Positions 1-7,349 of a stretch of DNA of 15,196 nt are shown in pieces. The notes under the pieces are model-generated. The model did not search any database. It was not told where the DNA came from and saw nothing but the letters and a program-made list of their open reading frames with translations. The position numbers and the translations under genes were made by a program. The stretch comes from Verrucomicrobiota bacterium (lineage in GTDB: Bacteria; Verrucomicrobiota; Verrucomicrobiia; Opitutales; Seribacteraceae). Location: the NCBI GenBank assembly GCA_030830145.1, contig JAURNO010000437.1, forward strand, positions 1-15,196, given 5' to 3'. How positions within the stretch are numbered: the first letter of the stretch is position 1; each line of letters starts with the position of its first letter.

Positions 1-3000
1 CTTGCGGAAGCCGTAAAGACTCCGTTGCCGGTGTTGATTTGGCCGATCGATATGGCGGCGTTGCCTGTATTCGTCATCCGAACGGTCTTTTCACCCGAAG
101 CTCCAACGGAGACTTGTCCGAAATCAACGGAGATTGGGTTGACCGACAAAGTCTTCGTGGCTTGGATGATCAGGCTAACGGGGACTTCGGCAGCAGGCCT
201 TTGGGGGTCGTTACCGTTGATTCCGAGAATCGCCTTGTAGGTTCCAGCGAGAATCGATCCCGACTTGAAAGTCACGGGAATGTCGAGGTGTTTGCCTCCA
301 TCGATCGCACCCGAGGTGTTTGCAACGTGAAGCCACTTCGGAGAAGTTGAAATCCGGATGGTGGAGTCTGCTTTGACTTGATTGTTGTTGTAGGCCACGA
401 GCAGGGCTTTGTCGGCGGATTCGTTTTGAATGCCCGTGGTGGCCCGCTCGATCTTCCCGTCCATTTTCTCATAGTGAAAGTAAATGACCCCGTTGCGGTT
501 GAGCGAGGCTTGGAAGGTGTATTCGCCGATTCCGGCAAAGTCCTTGACCTGGTTCCATTGGACGAGAAGTTCGTTGGGGGTTTCTTGAACATAAACGTCA
601 CCTCCGCGGGAGGGATCCAGATCCATGGCGAAGGGAGCGATCAGGTTGCCCGCCATCATGGTTGTCGGAAGGGGGAAATGTCCGTGTTCGGAAGATCCCT
701 TGCCCAAAGTCAGGTAACCATTGGAACTTACGAACACCTCTTTGAAAGTCTTTCCGTATAATTCCATGGCAAAGGGGAGAGCGACCTTGTCGAAGGCATC
801 GTCCGACTTGGAGGCTTCGCTCAAGAGCTTGCCTGTTTTGGAAATATCCTTCCATTGGTGAGCGGGGCCGGCCGCATCATGTGAATCAGTCCAGTTGTAC
901 CCGTGCAAATCGGGGCCGCCACCTAAGGTCGATACGGGCATTCCCTCGCGGTTGTCGGGGGATCCCTTTTCCATGGGCGTGAAATGGGATTGAGCGAAGA
1001 AGGGAACGGAGAGTGATTTGCCTCCACCCGTTGTCGCTCCCTTGAGGGTCCAGGTCAGGGGGCTTTCACCGGAATTGGAGATGCGCAAGTTGACGGTTCT
1101 TTCCTGTTTGCTCTTCAAGCTGGCGGAGAGGGAAGTGGGGGTGACAACCATGACCGGCGGAAGGGATCCTTCTCCGGAGACTTGGAATGTTCTTGTTTTG
1201 CCCCCGTCTTCATTGGTCAAAACCAAAGCCGAACTTGGCAGCTTGCCTGCCGTCTTTGGCGTGAAGTAGATCGTTGCATCCTTCTTTTCTCCCGCCTTCA
1301 GAGTAAAGGGGAGGGAGAGATGATGGGAAAAGGCCGAATTCCTGAAGACAAACTGGGTGACGGTCAACGCCTTGGTGCCGGCGTTACTCAGGGTCAAAGG
1401 TTTCTCGGCGGTTTGCCCGACGTAGGTGTTTTCGAAGGAGAGGGAAGACGGGCGGAAGACCAACCCTGCCTTTTCATTCAACCTCTGAGCCGTGACTTTG
1501 ATTTTCTTTTGCGGCTCGTCTGGATCGTTCGAACTGATGAGAATCTGAGCTTCCTCATACTCGGTTGGCATTTCCTTGGCATTGGCAACTGTCTTGATCT
1601 CGACCGATTTTCCACTCAGCAGAGTGCCTTTGTGCGCTCTGCTGCCGACCGAGTAGTGAATAGCTCCGTTCCATTTTCTTCCATAGTGTAAACTTTGGCT
1701 CCCTGCGGGAGAGGTGCGGGCTGTTCCGTAACCAACCAAAATAGAGAGGTTTTCGTCTTTTGCGGCAATGGATCCGAAACTTTCATTCGTATATTTTAAT
1801 GATCCGCTATTTACGAAGAGAAGAGTGTGACTACCTTCGGAGAGTTGGAAGTCGGTAGAGAAAGTTCTTTGTTCCGTGCCTTTGGTCGTAATTTTAGCGG
1901 TTGCAACTTCTTTCCATCCTTCGGAAGTTTTTATGGCTTCGGTGATCATACCGGGGCGGATCCATACTTTGACGTCGCCCGAGTTTGCGAAATATCCCGT
2001 CAAGGAGCTTATGCTTATGCCATTTGGTGCAGCTACGTTTACCTGTAGGTAATTCCCCTTTTGACCATTTCCACCCATGAAGGCAGTTTCCAACTTTTGT
2101 GAGGTTGGTTGGAAGGGGGAACGAAGCCATTCCTGGCCATTGGGGAATTGTACTTCGTAATTCAAATCCCCGTCTCCCTTGTTGGAAAGTGTGAGGGCTT
2201 GGGTTTTCGTCTCGTTTTCATTCAGGTCGAAATGCATGCTTTCGGGTTCTGCTACAAGATCCGGGGTAGCGGTAACGTCAGCGGTCAAGGGGACGACGAG
2301 CCTTGGGGTGTTTTGTGCGTCGCTTTCAAGGACAATCTCGGTTTTGGCGACCCCTTCCTTGGTGCTTGTGAAGGTAACGGTTCCCACTACTTGCTTCCCT
2401 CCGGGAATCTTGAAAGGACTTTTCAAAGAAAGCTCGAAACCGGAAGTTTCCGGTAGGATGACATTCTCAACGCTTGTTTCCTCCGAACCTGGATTCGAGA
2501 TGGCTATCTGCATGTTTTTGGATGAGTTCTTTGCTACCGGTCCAAAGTCAAGGGTGGCGGGTTTGGCGGCAATGAGCCTTTCCTTGGCCGGTTCGGATTG
2601 AAGAGCCTTGAAGACATTGAGCCGTCCACCTGTTACGCATCTTTCCTTGAGCCCTGCCTCCGCGTCCGTGGAATTCATGAGAGCTTCTTTGATCTGCATG
2701 CAGGTCCAGTCCGGGTTGAGCGATTGAATCAAGGCATAGGCTCCGGCTACATGGGGAGTGGCCATGGAAGTGCCACTATAACTGGCATATCGGTTTCCGG
2801 GGACCGTGCTGTAAATGCTTACACCAGGTGCAAATAGATCAACGCTCTTTTTTCCGTAACAGGAGGAGCTGGCTCTGTTGCCTCTGTGGTCATGAGAGCC
2901 AACTGCAATTACATTGTTCAATTCATAGGACGCGGGGTAACTGGGGCGGGAGTCGTTGTTGCCCGCATGGTTGCCAGCGGCGGCAATGAAACCGATTCCC

Positions 3001-4283
3001 TTTTTTCCGGCTTCTTCAATGGCTCGCTTAAGAGAGGCGGACGAACCGCCACCGCCCCAGGAATTGGAAGTGAAATCCACTCCGATCTTGGTGGCGTAGG
3101 CTACGGATTTAATGGCGTCCGAGGTGGCTCCACCACCCGAACCCGAAAGGAATTTAATTCCTACCATGGATACGTTCCAAGCCACCCCGACCACGCCTTT
3201 TCCATTGTTTCCCACGCCGCCTATCGAGCCGGCGCAGTGAGTGCCGTGTGAGTGGTCGTCGTGTGGGTTGTTGTCGTTGTTCACGAAATCCCATCCATGC
3301 ACGTCGTCGATGAAACCGTTCCCATCGTCGTCTTTGCCGTTGCCTGCGATTTCACCGGGGTTGGTCCACATGTTCGCCTTCAAATCTTCGTGGTTTCGGT
3401 CTACGCCCGTGTCAATGATTGCTCCCAAAACATTTTTGCTTCCGGTTGTCTTGTCCCATGCCTCGGGGCCGTCGATATCCTTGTCGTTTGTTCCGCCTGT
3501 TTGACCTGTGTTGTGCAAGGCCCAAAGCTTGTTCTGGTAGGAATCGTCGGGCATCTTTACGATGGTTACGAAATAGTCGGGTTCGACGATTTCGACGAGG
3601 TGATCGATTTCGTTGAGCAATTCCCGTTTTTCGAAATGATTGTCGATGGAGGCTTTGCCCTTGATATTGACCAGATAAAGACCCTCGGTGATTTTGTCCC
3701 CCAACGAACAGTTCAGGTCCTTGAGTTCTTCGTTGGCCATCTCCAAGTCAACATCAGGTTGCAGGTTTACGATCAAATGATCGGCCACGAGTGCCTCGAC
3801 TTGGTGAACGGTTTCCTTGCCTTCGGAATCGACCGTCAAAGATTCCTCCACAATCAAATACGGATACTTAAAGGAGGTTTTGCGGAGCGTAAATCTGTTA
3901 AGTTGATTACCACCCAGTTCGTTCTTTACCAGGTTTTGCTTCTTGGATTCCATCACTTCGAGTGTGATCTCCTCGATGGTTTGCATAAAGTTGCTTTCTG
4001 CAACGAGAGGACGATTTATCGTCTCCAACGGAGAAGTGGTGTTTTGGGTCCTTAATAAGTTATCCACGGATTCGTCCGTTTCTTCTTCAATGAAGGCCTC
4101 GGGTCCTTCGGTAGTATTGGAGCTGGATGGTGCTTTGGCGGTCTTTGCTTGGCTCTCGTCCGAGTTTGATTCTTCAGTCGGTTGACTTTTGGCAACTTGG
4201 GTTTCCGAGGGTTGCATGTTGAAGTTCCAAAGGGTCAAGCAGGTGATCCCGAAGAAAGAAAGAAGGAAGGTGAATTTTTTCAT
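1..4283 (-). CDS. Secreted subtilisin-like (S8) serine protease with multiple ASPM/HYDIN-like modules, 3' end outside window
   Basis: I translated the whole minus frame and it is open without a stop from the ATG at 4283 to the left edge, giving 1427 codons of an incomplete gene. Residues 1-20 (MKKFTFLLSFFGITC...) form a signal peptide, followed by a Ser/Glu/Thr-rich linker and a propeptide-like region to about residue 240. The subtilase domain spans about 240-540. It shows the Asp motif IIDTGVD (Asp291), the His motif HSHGTHCAG (His346), the oxyanion Asn in AAAGN (Asn438) and the Ser motif GTSMATPHVAG (Ser506). A D/N-rich loop near residues 309-325 (DDDGNGFIDD) looks calcium-binding. From about 570 onward there are repeated beta-sandwich modules of the 'choice-of-anchor D' or ASPM/HYDIN type, each with an xxLxF start and an SNxG core, near residues 575, 680, 935, 1045 and 1380. 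A separate region around 1170-1200 contains SSNGYLTLG. It is probably exported and digests extracellular protein. Any sorting tag at the C-terminus lies outside the window. No clear Shine-Dalgarno precedes the ATG. Confidence 0.93.
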   Translation of the reverse strand, partial: MKKFTFLLSFFGITCLTLWNFNMQPSETQVAKSQPTEESNSDESQAKTAKAPSSSNTTEGPEAFIEEETDESVDNLLRTQNTTSPLETINRPLVAESNFMQTIEEITLEVMESKKQNLVKNELGGNQLNRFTLRKTSFKYPYLIVEESLTVDSEGKETVHQVEALVADHLIVNLQPDVDLEMANEELKDLNCSLGDKITEGLYLVNIKGKASIDNHFEKRELLNEIDHLVEIVEPDYFVTIVKMPDDSYQNKLWALHNTGQTGGTNDKDIDGPEAWDKTTGSKNVLGAIIDTGVDRNHEDLKANMWTNPGEIAGNGKDDDGNGFIDDVHGWDFVNNDNNPHDDHSHGTHCAGSIGGVGNNGKGVVGVAWNVSMVGIKFLSGSGGGATSDAIKSVAYATKIGVDFTSNSWGGGGSSASLKRAIEEAGKKGIGFIAAAGNHAGNNDSRPSYPASYELNNVIAVGSHDHRGNRASSSCYGKKSVDLFAPGVSIYSTVPGNRYASYSGTSMATPHVAGAYALIQSLNPDWTCMQIKEALMNSTDAEAGLKERCVTGGRLNVFKALQSEPAKERLIAAKPATLDFGPVAKNSSKNMQIAISNPGSEETSVENVILPETSGFELSLKSPFKIPGGKQVVGTVTFTSTKEGVAKTEIVLESDAQNTPRLVVPLTADVTATPDLVAEPESMHFDLNENETKTQALTLSNKGDGDLNYEVQFPNGQEWLRSPFQPTSQKLETAFMGGNGQKGNYLQVNVAAPNGISISSLTGYFANSGDVKVWIRPGMITEAIKTSEGWKEVATAKITTKGTEQRTFSTDFQLSEGSHTLLFVNSGSLKYTNESFGSIAAKDENLSILVGYGTARTSPAGSQSLHYGRKWNGAIHYSVGSRAHKGTLLSGKSVEIKTVANAKEMPTEYEEAQILISSNDPDEPQKKIKVTAQRLNEKAGLVFRPSSLSFENTYVGQTAEKPLTLSNAGTKALTVTQFVFRNSAFSHHLSLPFTLKAGEKKDATIYFTPKTAGKLPSSALVLTNEDGGKTRTFQVSGEGSLPPVMVVTPTSLSASLKSKQERTVNLRISNSGESPLTWTLKGATTGGGKSLSVPFFAQSHFTPMEKGSPDNREGMPVSTLGGGPDLHGYNWTDSHDAAGPAHQWKDISKTGKLLSEASKSDDAFDKVALPFAMELYGKTFKEVFVSSNGYLTLGKGSSEHGHFPLPTTMMAGNLIAPFAMDLDPSRGGDVYVQETPNELLVQWNQVKDFAGIGEYTFQASLNRNGVIYFHYEKMDGKIERATTGIQNESADKALLVAYNNNQVKADSTIRISTSPKWLHVANTSGAIDGGKHLDIPVTFKSGSILAGTYKAILGINGNDPQRPAAEVPVSLIIQATKTLSVNPISVDFGQVSVGASGEKTVRMTNTGNAAISIGQINTGNGVFTASA

Positions 4284-4299
4284 AATGAGATAAAGGGTG

Positions 4300-4330
4300 T
4301 TTATGTATGCAAATACACTAAATACATAAA
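4300..4330. repeat. Inverted repeat with 9-bp arms over the protease promoter -10 region
   Basis: TTTATGTAT (4300-4308) and ATACATAAA (4322-4330) are perfect reverse complements, separated by 13 bp. The centre-to-centre distance is about two helix turns, and the element covers the proposed -10 box and start site. This fits a dimeric repressor operator. It could also arise by chance in AT-rich DNA. Confidence 0.4.
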
Positions 4331-4345
4331 TAGTGGTTTAGTCAA
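4317..4345 (-). promoter_or_regulatory. Candidate sigma70-type promoter of the S8 protease gene
   Basis: On the minus strand TTGACT (4340-4345) is followed after exactly 17 nt by TTTAGT (4317-4322). The first matches the -35 consensus at 5 of 6 positions and the second matches the -10 consensus at 4 of 6. The segment is much more AT-rich than the coding DNA on both sides. Transcription would start near 4310, giving a leader of about 27 nt before the ATG at 4283. This is based on pattern only; the -10 match is modest. Confidence 0.4.
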
Positions 4346-4356
4346 AAAATATTTTC

Positions 4357-4370
4357 AGAAAGTACTTTCT
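4357..4370. repeat. 14-bp perfect palindrome upstream of the protease promoter
   Basis: AGAAAGTACTTTCT is its own reverse complement, with no spacer. It lies 11 bp upstream of the proposed -35 box of the protease gene and downstream of the GH30-like gene's stop codon. The position suits an activator site. It has no loop and no following T-run, so it is not a convincing terminator. Confidence 0.4.
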
Positions 4371-4428
4371 TCCCTCCGATTACCTCGAAGGTCAAAAGGG
4401 TTGCCTGTAATTCGGCCTTGGGCGGAAA

Positions 4429-5500
4429 CTAGTATTTTATAATGAAAGTACGCACGGACTTGGGAGGAATGGGAGACTCGGGGCCGACCCGTTCGCAGTT
4501 CTTGGAACGGTCGGTCTGATAGGCGGAGAGGGCAACCGGTTGACCGGGTACCTTGGGCTCGAGAACCTGCTGTTTGCCTGAGGTATTGATTGCGACCACT
4601 ACCAAAGTATTCCCATCCGGACTGCGGTAGGCGGTATTCCAAAGCGTCTCATTGGAAGAGACGGCGACTCTGCGGTATCCGGGGAGTATGAAGTTGGAAA
4701 ATTGTTTGAAGAAAAAGAACTTCTTGGTTCGCTCAAGTAACTTCTGCCTGCCGTTGGCCCCCGTCTTTTCGGCGACCAGGACAAGTCCCTCATCCCGATG
4801 CTTTTGGCGCACCTTGGGGTTGGTCTCCTTCTCCGGGGCCAGTGAGTAGACCAATCCCCACCACATGAAGGCATTGGCTCCGGCGTCGGCGAAAGTCATG
4901 TGCATATATTGGGCTGCTAGAAGGGCCTTGTCGTATTCGGTTAAGTTCGGTTTCCATCCGTAGGTGTGCCAGACGTCGCTGTTCCATTGGGCTCCGGTTG
5001 TCTCGGTCATCCAAAATCTCTTTCCGGGGAAATTTTCTCTCCGGATTTTTCCGATTTGACGGCTGTTCTCCTGCAGCACGCTCAGGCTGCCGTCCATGTC
5101 CTCCTTGTAACTGTCGTACATGTGATAGGCGACGAGGTCGACCGAGTTGCTTGCGATAGTCGGAAGGAAGCGTTCGACTTCCGACCCCTTGTACCCGACG
5201 TAGGCCAGGTCGGGCGCCGTAATTTCAACCTTCAGACCAGCTTGGTCCAGTCGGGGTTTGAGGTGATTCTCCAAAAAGGACTTGAGCCGCAAGGGGTCCC
5301 AAATGCAGGTTTGGGTTCCAATTTCGGAATAGTTGGTCTCGTTTTGTACCCCGAGCGTTTTGACGTTGATGCCCCAGTCCAAGTAAAGCTTGGTTCGCTT
5401 GACGATTTCCTCCGCCCACTTCGCCTCCATGTAGGGTTTGAGGACGTACTTTTTTCCACTCTCTTCTTCAACCACGTCAAGCCAGTCCGATACCTCCAAA
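4429..5500 (-). pseudogene. GH30-like glycoside hydrolase, N-terminal part missing
   Basis: The readable protein begins at about VSDWLDVVEEESGKK (near 5490) and ends at the TAG at 4429. It holds the second half of a TIM barrel and the C-terminal beta-sandwich usual for GH30. The probable acid/base Glu is in GVQNETN (codon 5338-5340) and the probable nucleophile Glu is in WMTETTGAQW (codon 5002-5004). Between them is DLVAYHMYDSY, and after them ANAFMWWGLVY. The family normally has NEP at the first site; here it is NET. The frame stays open to 5652, but residues encoded beyond about 5500 (basic, Cys- and Pro-rich) are antisense to the DUF1501 gene and unlike any barrel. The signal peptide and the first barrel strands are absent, so the product is probably not active. 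Family assignment is from motifs only; related clan GH-A families are possible. Confidence 0.75.
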
Positions 5501-5515
5501 AGGCCACATCGACAC
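5485..5515. other. Junction where two 5'-truncated genes meet head to head
   Basis: Leftward from about 5490 the minus strand reads as GH30-like protein. Rightward from about 5505 the plus strand reads GHIDTFDPK, a known internal DUF1501 motif. No promoter, start codon or signal peptide for either gene fits in the few bases between. A short inverted repeat (AAAGG at 5499-5503, CCTTT at 5515-5519) lies at the junction but is too short to carry weight. The exact base of the break cannot be fixed without intact relatives. Confidence 0.65.
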
Positions 5516-6587
5516 CTTTGATCCCAAGACCGGGTCGAGTCAAGGGCCAGGGAAGGCAATCCGCACCAAATCGGATTATCAAGTGACCCAGTACTTACCC
5601 GAAACCGCCAAGGTGGCGGACAAGATTTCCGTAATTCGCAGCATGACCGCAAAAGTCGGAGTTCACGGCCCGGCCCAGTACTTCATGCGAACCGCCTTCA
5701 CCCAACGCAATACGATCAAGCATCCCAACCTCGGGGCGTGGGCTCAGCACTATCTCGGAGCAAGTCATGATACCCTTCCCTCATCGGCTTGCATCAACTC
5801 CTCTCCCAAACACGGGAACGGTTTTTTTCCAACTGCCTTCAGCCCGATTCCCATTCTCAACCCGGACAAAGGCCTCAAAAACATAAGGACCCGAGGAGGT
5901 AGCGAAGCTCTCGAAGAAAGGCTGGCCTTGTCGGAAAAGCTTAGTTCTTTCTTTTCCAACCGTTATCCGGATCAGAACGTCAAGTCCTACCGCGAGTTTT
6001 ATGACAACACCCTCCGCCTTCTGCGAAGCAAAGACTTGGACTCCTTTGACCTGAGAAAAGAATCCAATGCGACGCGCGAGAAATACGGCCTGAGTAAATT
6101 TGGGCAAGGTTGCCTGCTTGCCCGTCGCTTGGTGGAAACGGGTGTGCGTTACGTCGAGGTGGCGACCGATGGGTGGGACATGCATAACAACCTGGAGGGA
6201 GAAATGGAGGACCTGAGCCCCTCCTTCGACCAAGCCTATGCGGCTTTGATTTCCGATTTGGATGATCGCGGGATGCTGGATAGCACCTTGGTGGTTTTGG
6301 CCACCGAGTTCGGCCGTAAGCCTCAATTCAATGGAAATGGTCGAGGTCATTACCCGATCTGCTTTTCATCGGTACTTGCAGGAGGCGGGGTAAAACGCGG
6401 ATTTGTTTACGGTTCGAGTGACAAGGAAGGCGCCTATCCCGATAACCCCGTCACGGTTCACGATTTGCATGCCACCATCGGATGGGCGGCGGGGCTTCCA
6501 CTTGAGAAAGTTTTTCATACTGGAACGGGTCGTCCGTTTGTCGTCGGTGGGGCCAAGGCCAAGCCCGTCCACGGAGTTTTTGCCTGA
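5505..6587 (+). pseudogene. DUF1501 domain protein, 5'-truncated
   Basis: Family similarity starts at the codons for HIDTFDPK (5505 on) and continues through YLPETAKVADKISVIRSMT, HGPAQYFMRT, VRYVEVATDGWDMHNN and ATEFGRKP to GRGHYP. DUF1501 proteins share the alkaline phosphatase/sulfatase-like fold. The likely metal-site residues Asp (codon 6177), His (6183), Glu (6306) and His (6348) are kept. Missing are the usual twin-arginine signal and the first strand with the GG(P/M)SH motif, perhaps 50-75 residues. The first usable start in frame is GTG at 5583, which lies inside the conserved domain. DUF1501 genes are common in planctomycetes and Verrucomicrobiota and often sit beside DUF1549/DUF1553 genes; no such partner is present here. 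The remaining reading frame is intact to the TGA, so the break looks recent or artefactual. Confidence 0.8.
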
Positions 6588-6596
6588 CCGCTCTAG

Positions 6597-7277
6597 ATGG
6601 GCTCATTAAAGGAGCTGCATGCCGTAGTCTTCGATATGGATGGCGTTATCATTGATAGCGAACCCAACCATTACCGAGCCATTTGCGAGGCGATCGGAGA
6701 AGAGATGACTCTGACTTACGATGATTTTCTTTCGAGGTTTGCGGGAAGTGACGAACGCTACGCTATGGGAGAAATGGCAAAGGAGTTGGGCATTCCTTAC
6801 GACGAAAATTTGTTTCAGGAATGGTCGAAGAGAAAATCCGAGGCTTACGCCCAATTCGTTTCGGAAAGTGCAACGCCCATGCCTGGTGCAGTTGACTTTG
6901 TGCTTTCCGTTTCCCGCGAATTACCAATTGGACTGGCAACGAGCTCACGCCGTTCCGACGTCGATGCCGCCCTACAGGTTATGGCAGGCGGTCGTTTGGA
7001 GGGAGTTTTTCAAACGATCGTTACTACGGAAGACGTGGCAATGCCCAAGCCCGATCCTGCAACCTATGTTAAAGCAGTTGAGAACTTGGGGGCCAAGCCA
7101 AGTGGTTGCCTTGCCTTGGAGGATTCCCCGAATGGTGTTCGTTCCGCCAAGAGGGCAGGTTTACGCGTGGTTGGAGTTTCCGCAATGCACGGGCCAGAGA
7201 AGCTTTCTGAAGCGGACGTAGTGGTTCCTGATTTGAGGGGAGCCTCGCTTGGCAGGCTTTACTCTTGGCTGGATTGA
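6597..7277 (+). CDS. HAD-superfamily hydrolase, beta-phosphoglucomutase-like
   Basis: This 226-residue protein is full length for the family. Motif I is VVFDMDGVIIDSE, with the nucleophile Asp13 and acid/base Asp15. Motif II is GLATSS (Thr115 to Ser117), motif III is the Lys151 in MPKPDP, and motif IV is ALEDSPNG (Glu175, Asp176). The helical cap between residues 20 and 100 is of the small alpha type (subclass I). The family includes beta-phosphoglucomutases and small-metabolite phosphatases; the substrate cannot be read from the sequence. It starts 9 nt after the DUF1501 stop, so it is probably co-transcribed with that gene or was once its operon partner. The ATG at 6597 is chosen because the motif I strand follows at the usual distance; there is no Shine-Dalgarno. 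If the junction near 5500 is real, the gene's original promoter may be lost. Confidence 0.9.
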   Translation: MGSLKELHAVVFDMDGVIIDSEPNHYRAICEAIGEEMTLTYDDFLSRFAGSDERYAMGEMAKELGIPYDENLFQEWSKRKSEAYAQFVSESATPMPGAVDFVLSVSRELPIGLATSSRRSDVDAALQVMAGGRLEGVFQTIVTTEDVAMPKPDPATYVKAVENLGAKPSGCLALEDSPNGVRSAKRAGLRVVGVSAMHGPEKLSEADVVVPDLRGASLGRLYSWLD

Positions 7278-7329
7278 TTCGGGTCTTTCATCTGATCGGG
7301 AATTCCTTCGTATTGCCAGTACCTCAACC

Positions 7330-7347
7330 GTCCTTTGGGAAAAGGAC
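7330..7347. terminator. Hairpin between convergent genes, possible bidirectional terminator
   Basis: GTCCTTT (7330-7336) and AAAGGAC (7341-7347) form a perfect 7-bp stem with a GGGA loop. It lies 52 bp after the HAD gene stop and 2 bp after the stop of the convergent Na/Pi cotransporter gene. Neither side has a T-run, so intrinsic termination would be weak. It could instead stabilise mRNA 3' ends. Confidence 0.35.
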
Positions 7348-7349
7348 CC

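Noticed and set aside
3252..4055. A 267-codon open frame on the plus strand opposite the protease gene
   Set aside because: It is antisense to the verified protease frame, has no recognisable domain, and its hydrophobic character follows from the complement of protease codons.
5501..5652. Minus-strand extension of the GH30-like frame up to a start at 5652
   Set aside because: The extra residues are Cys-, Pro- and Arg-rich, unlike a barrel or signal peptide, and are antisense to conserved DUF1501 codons.
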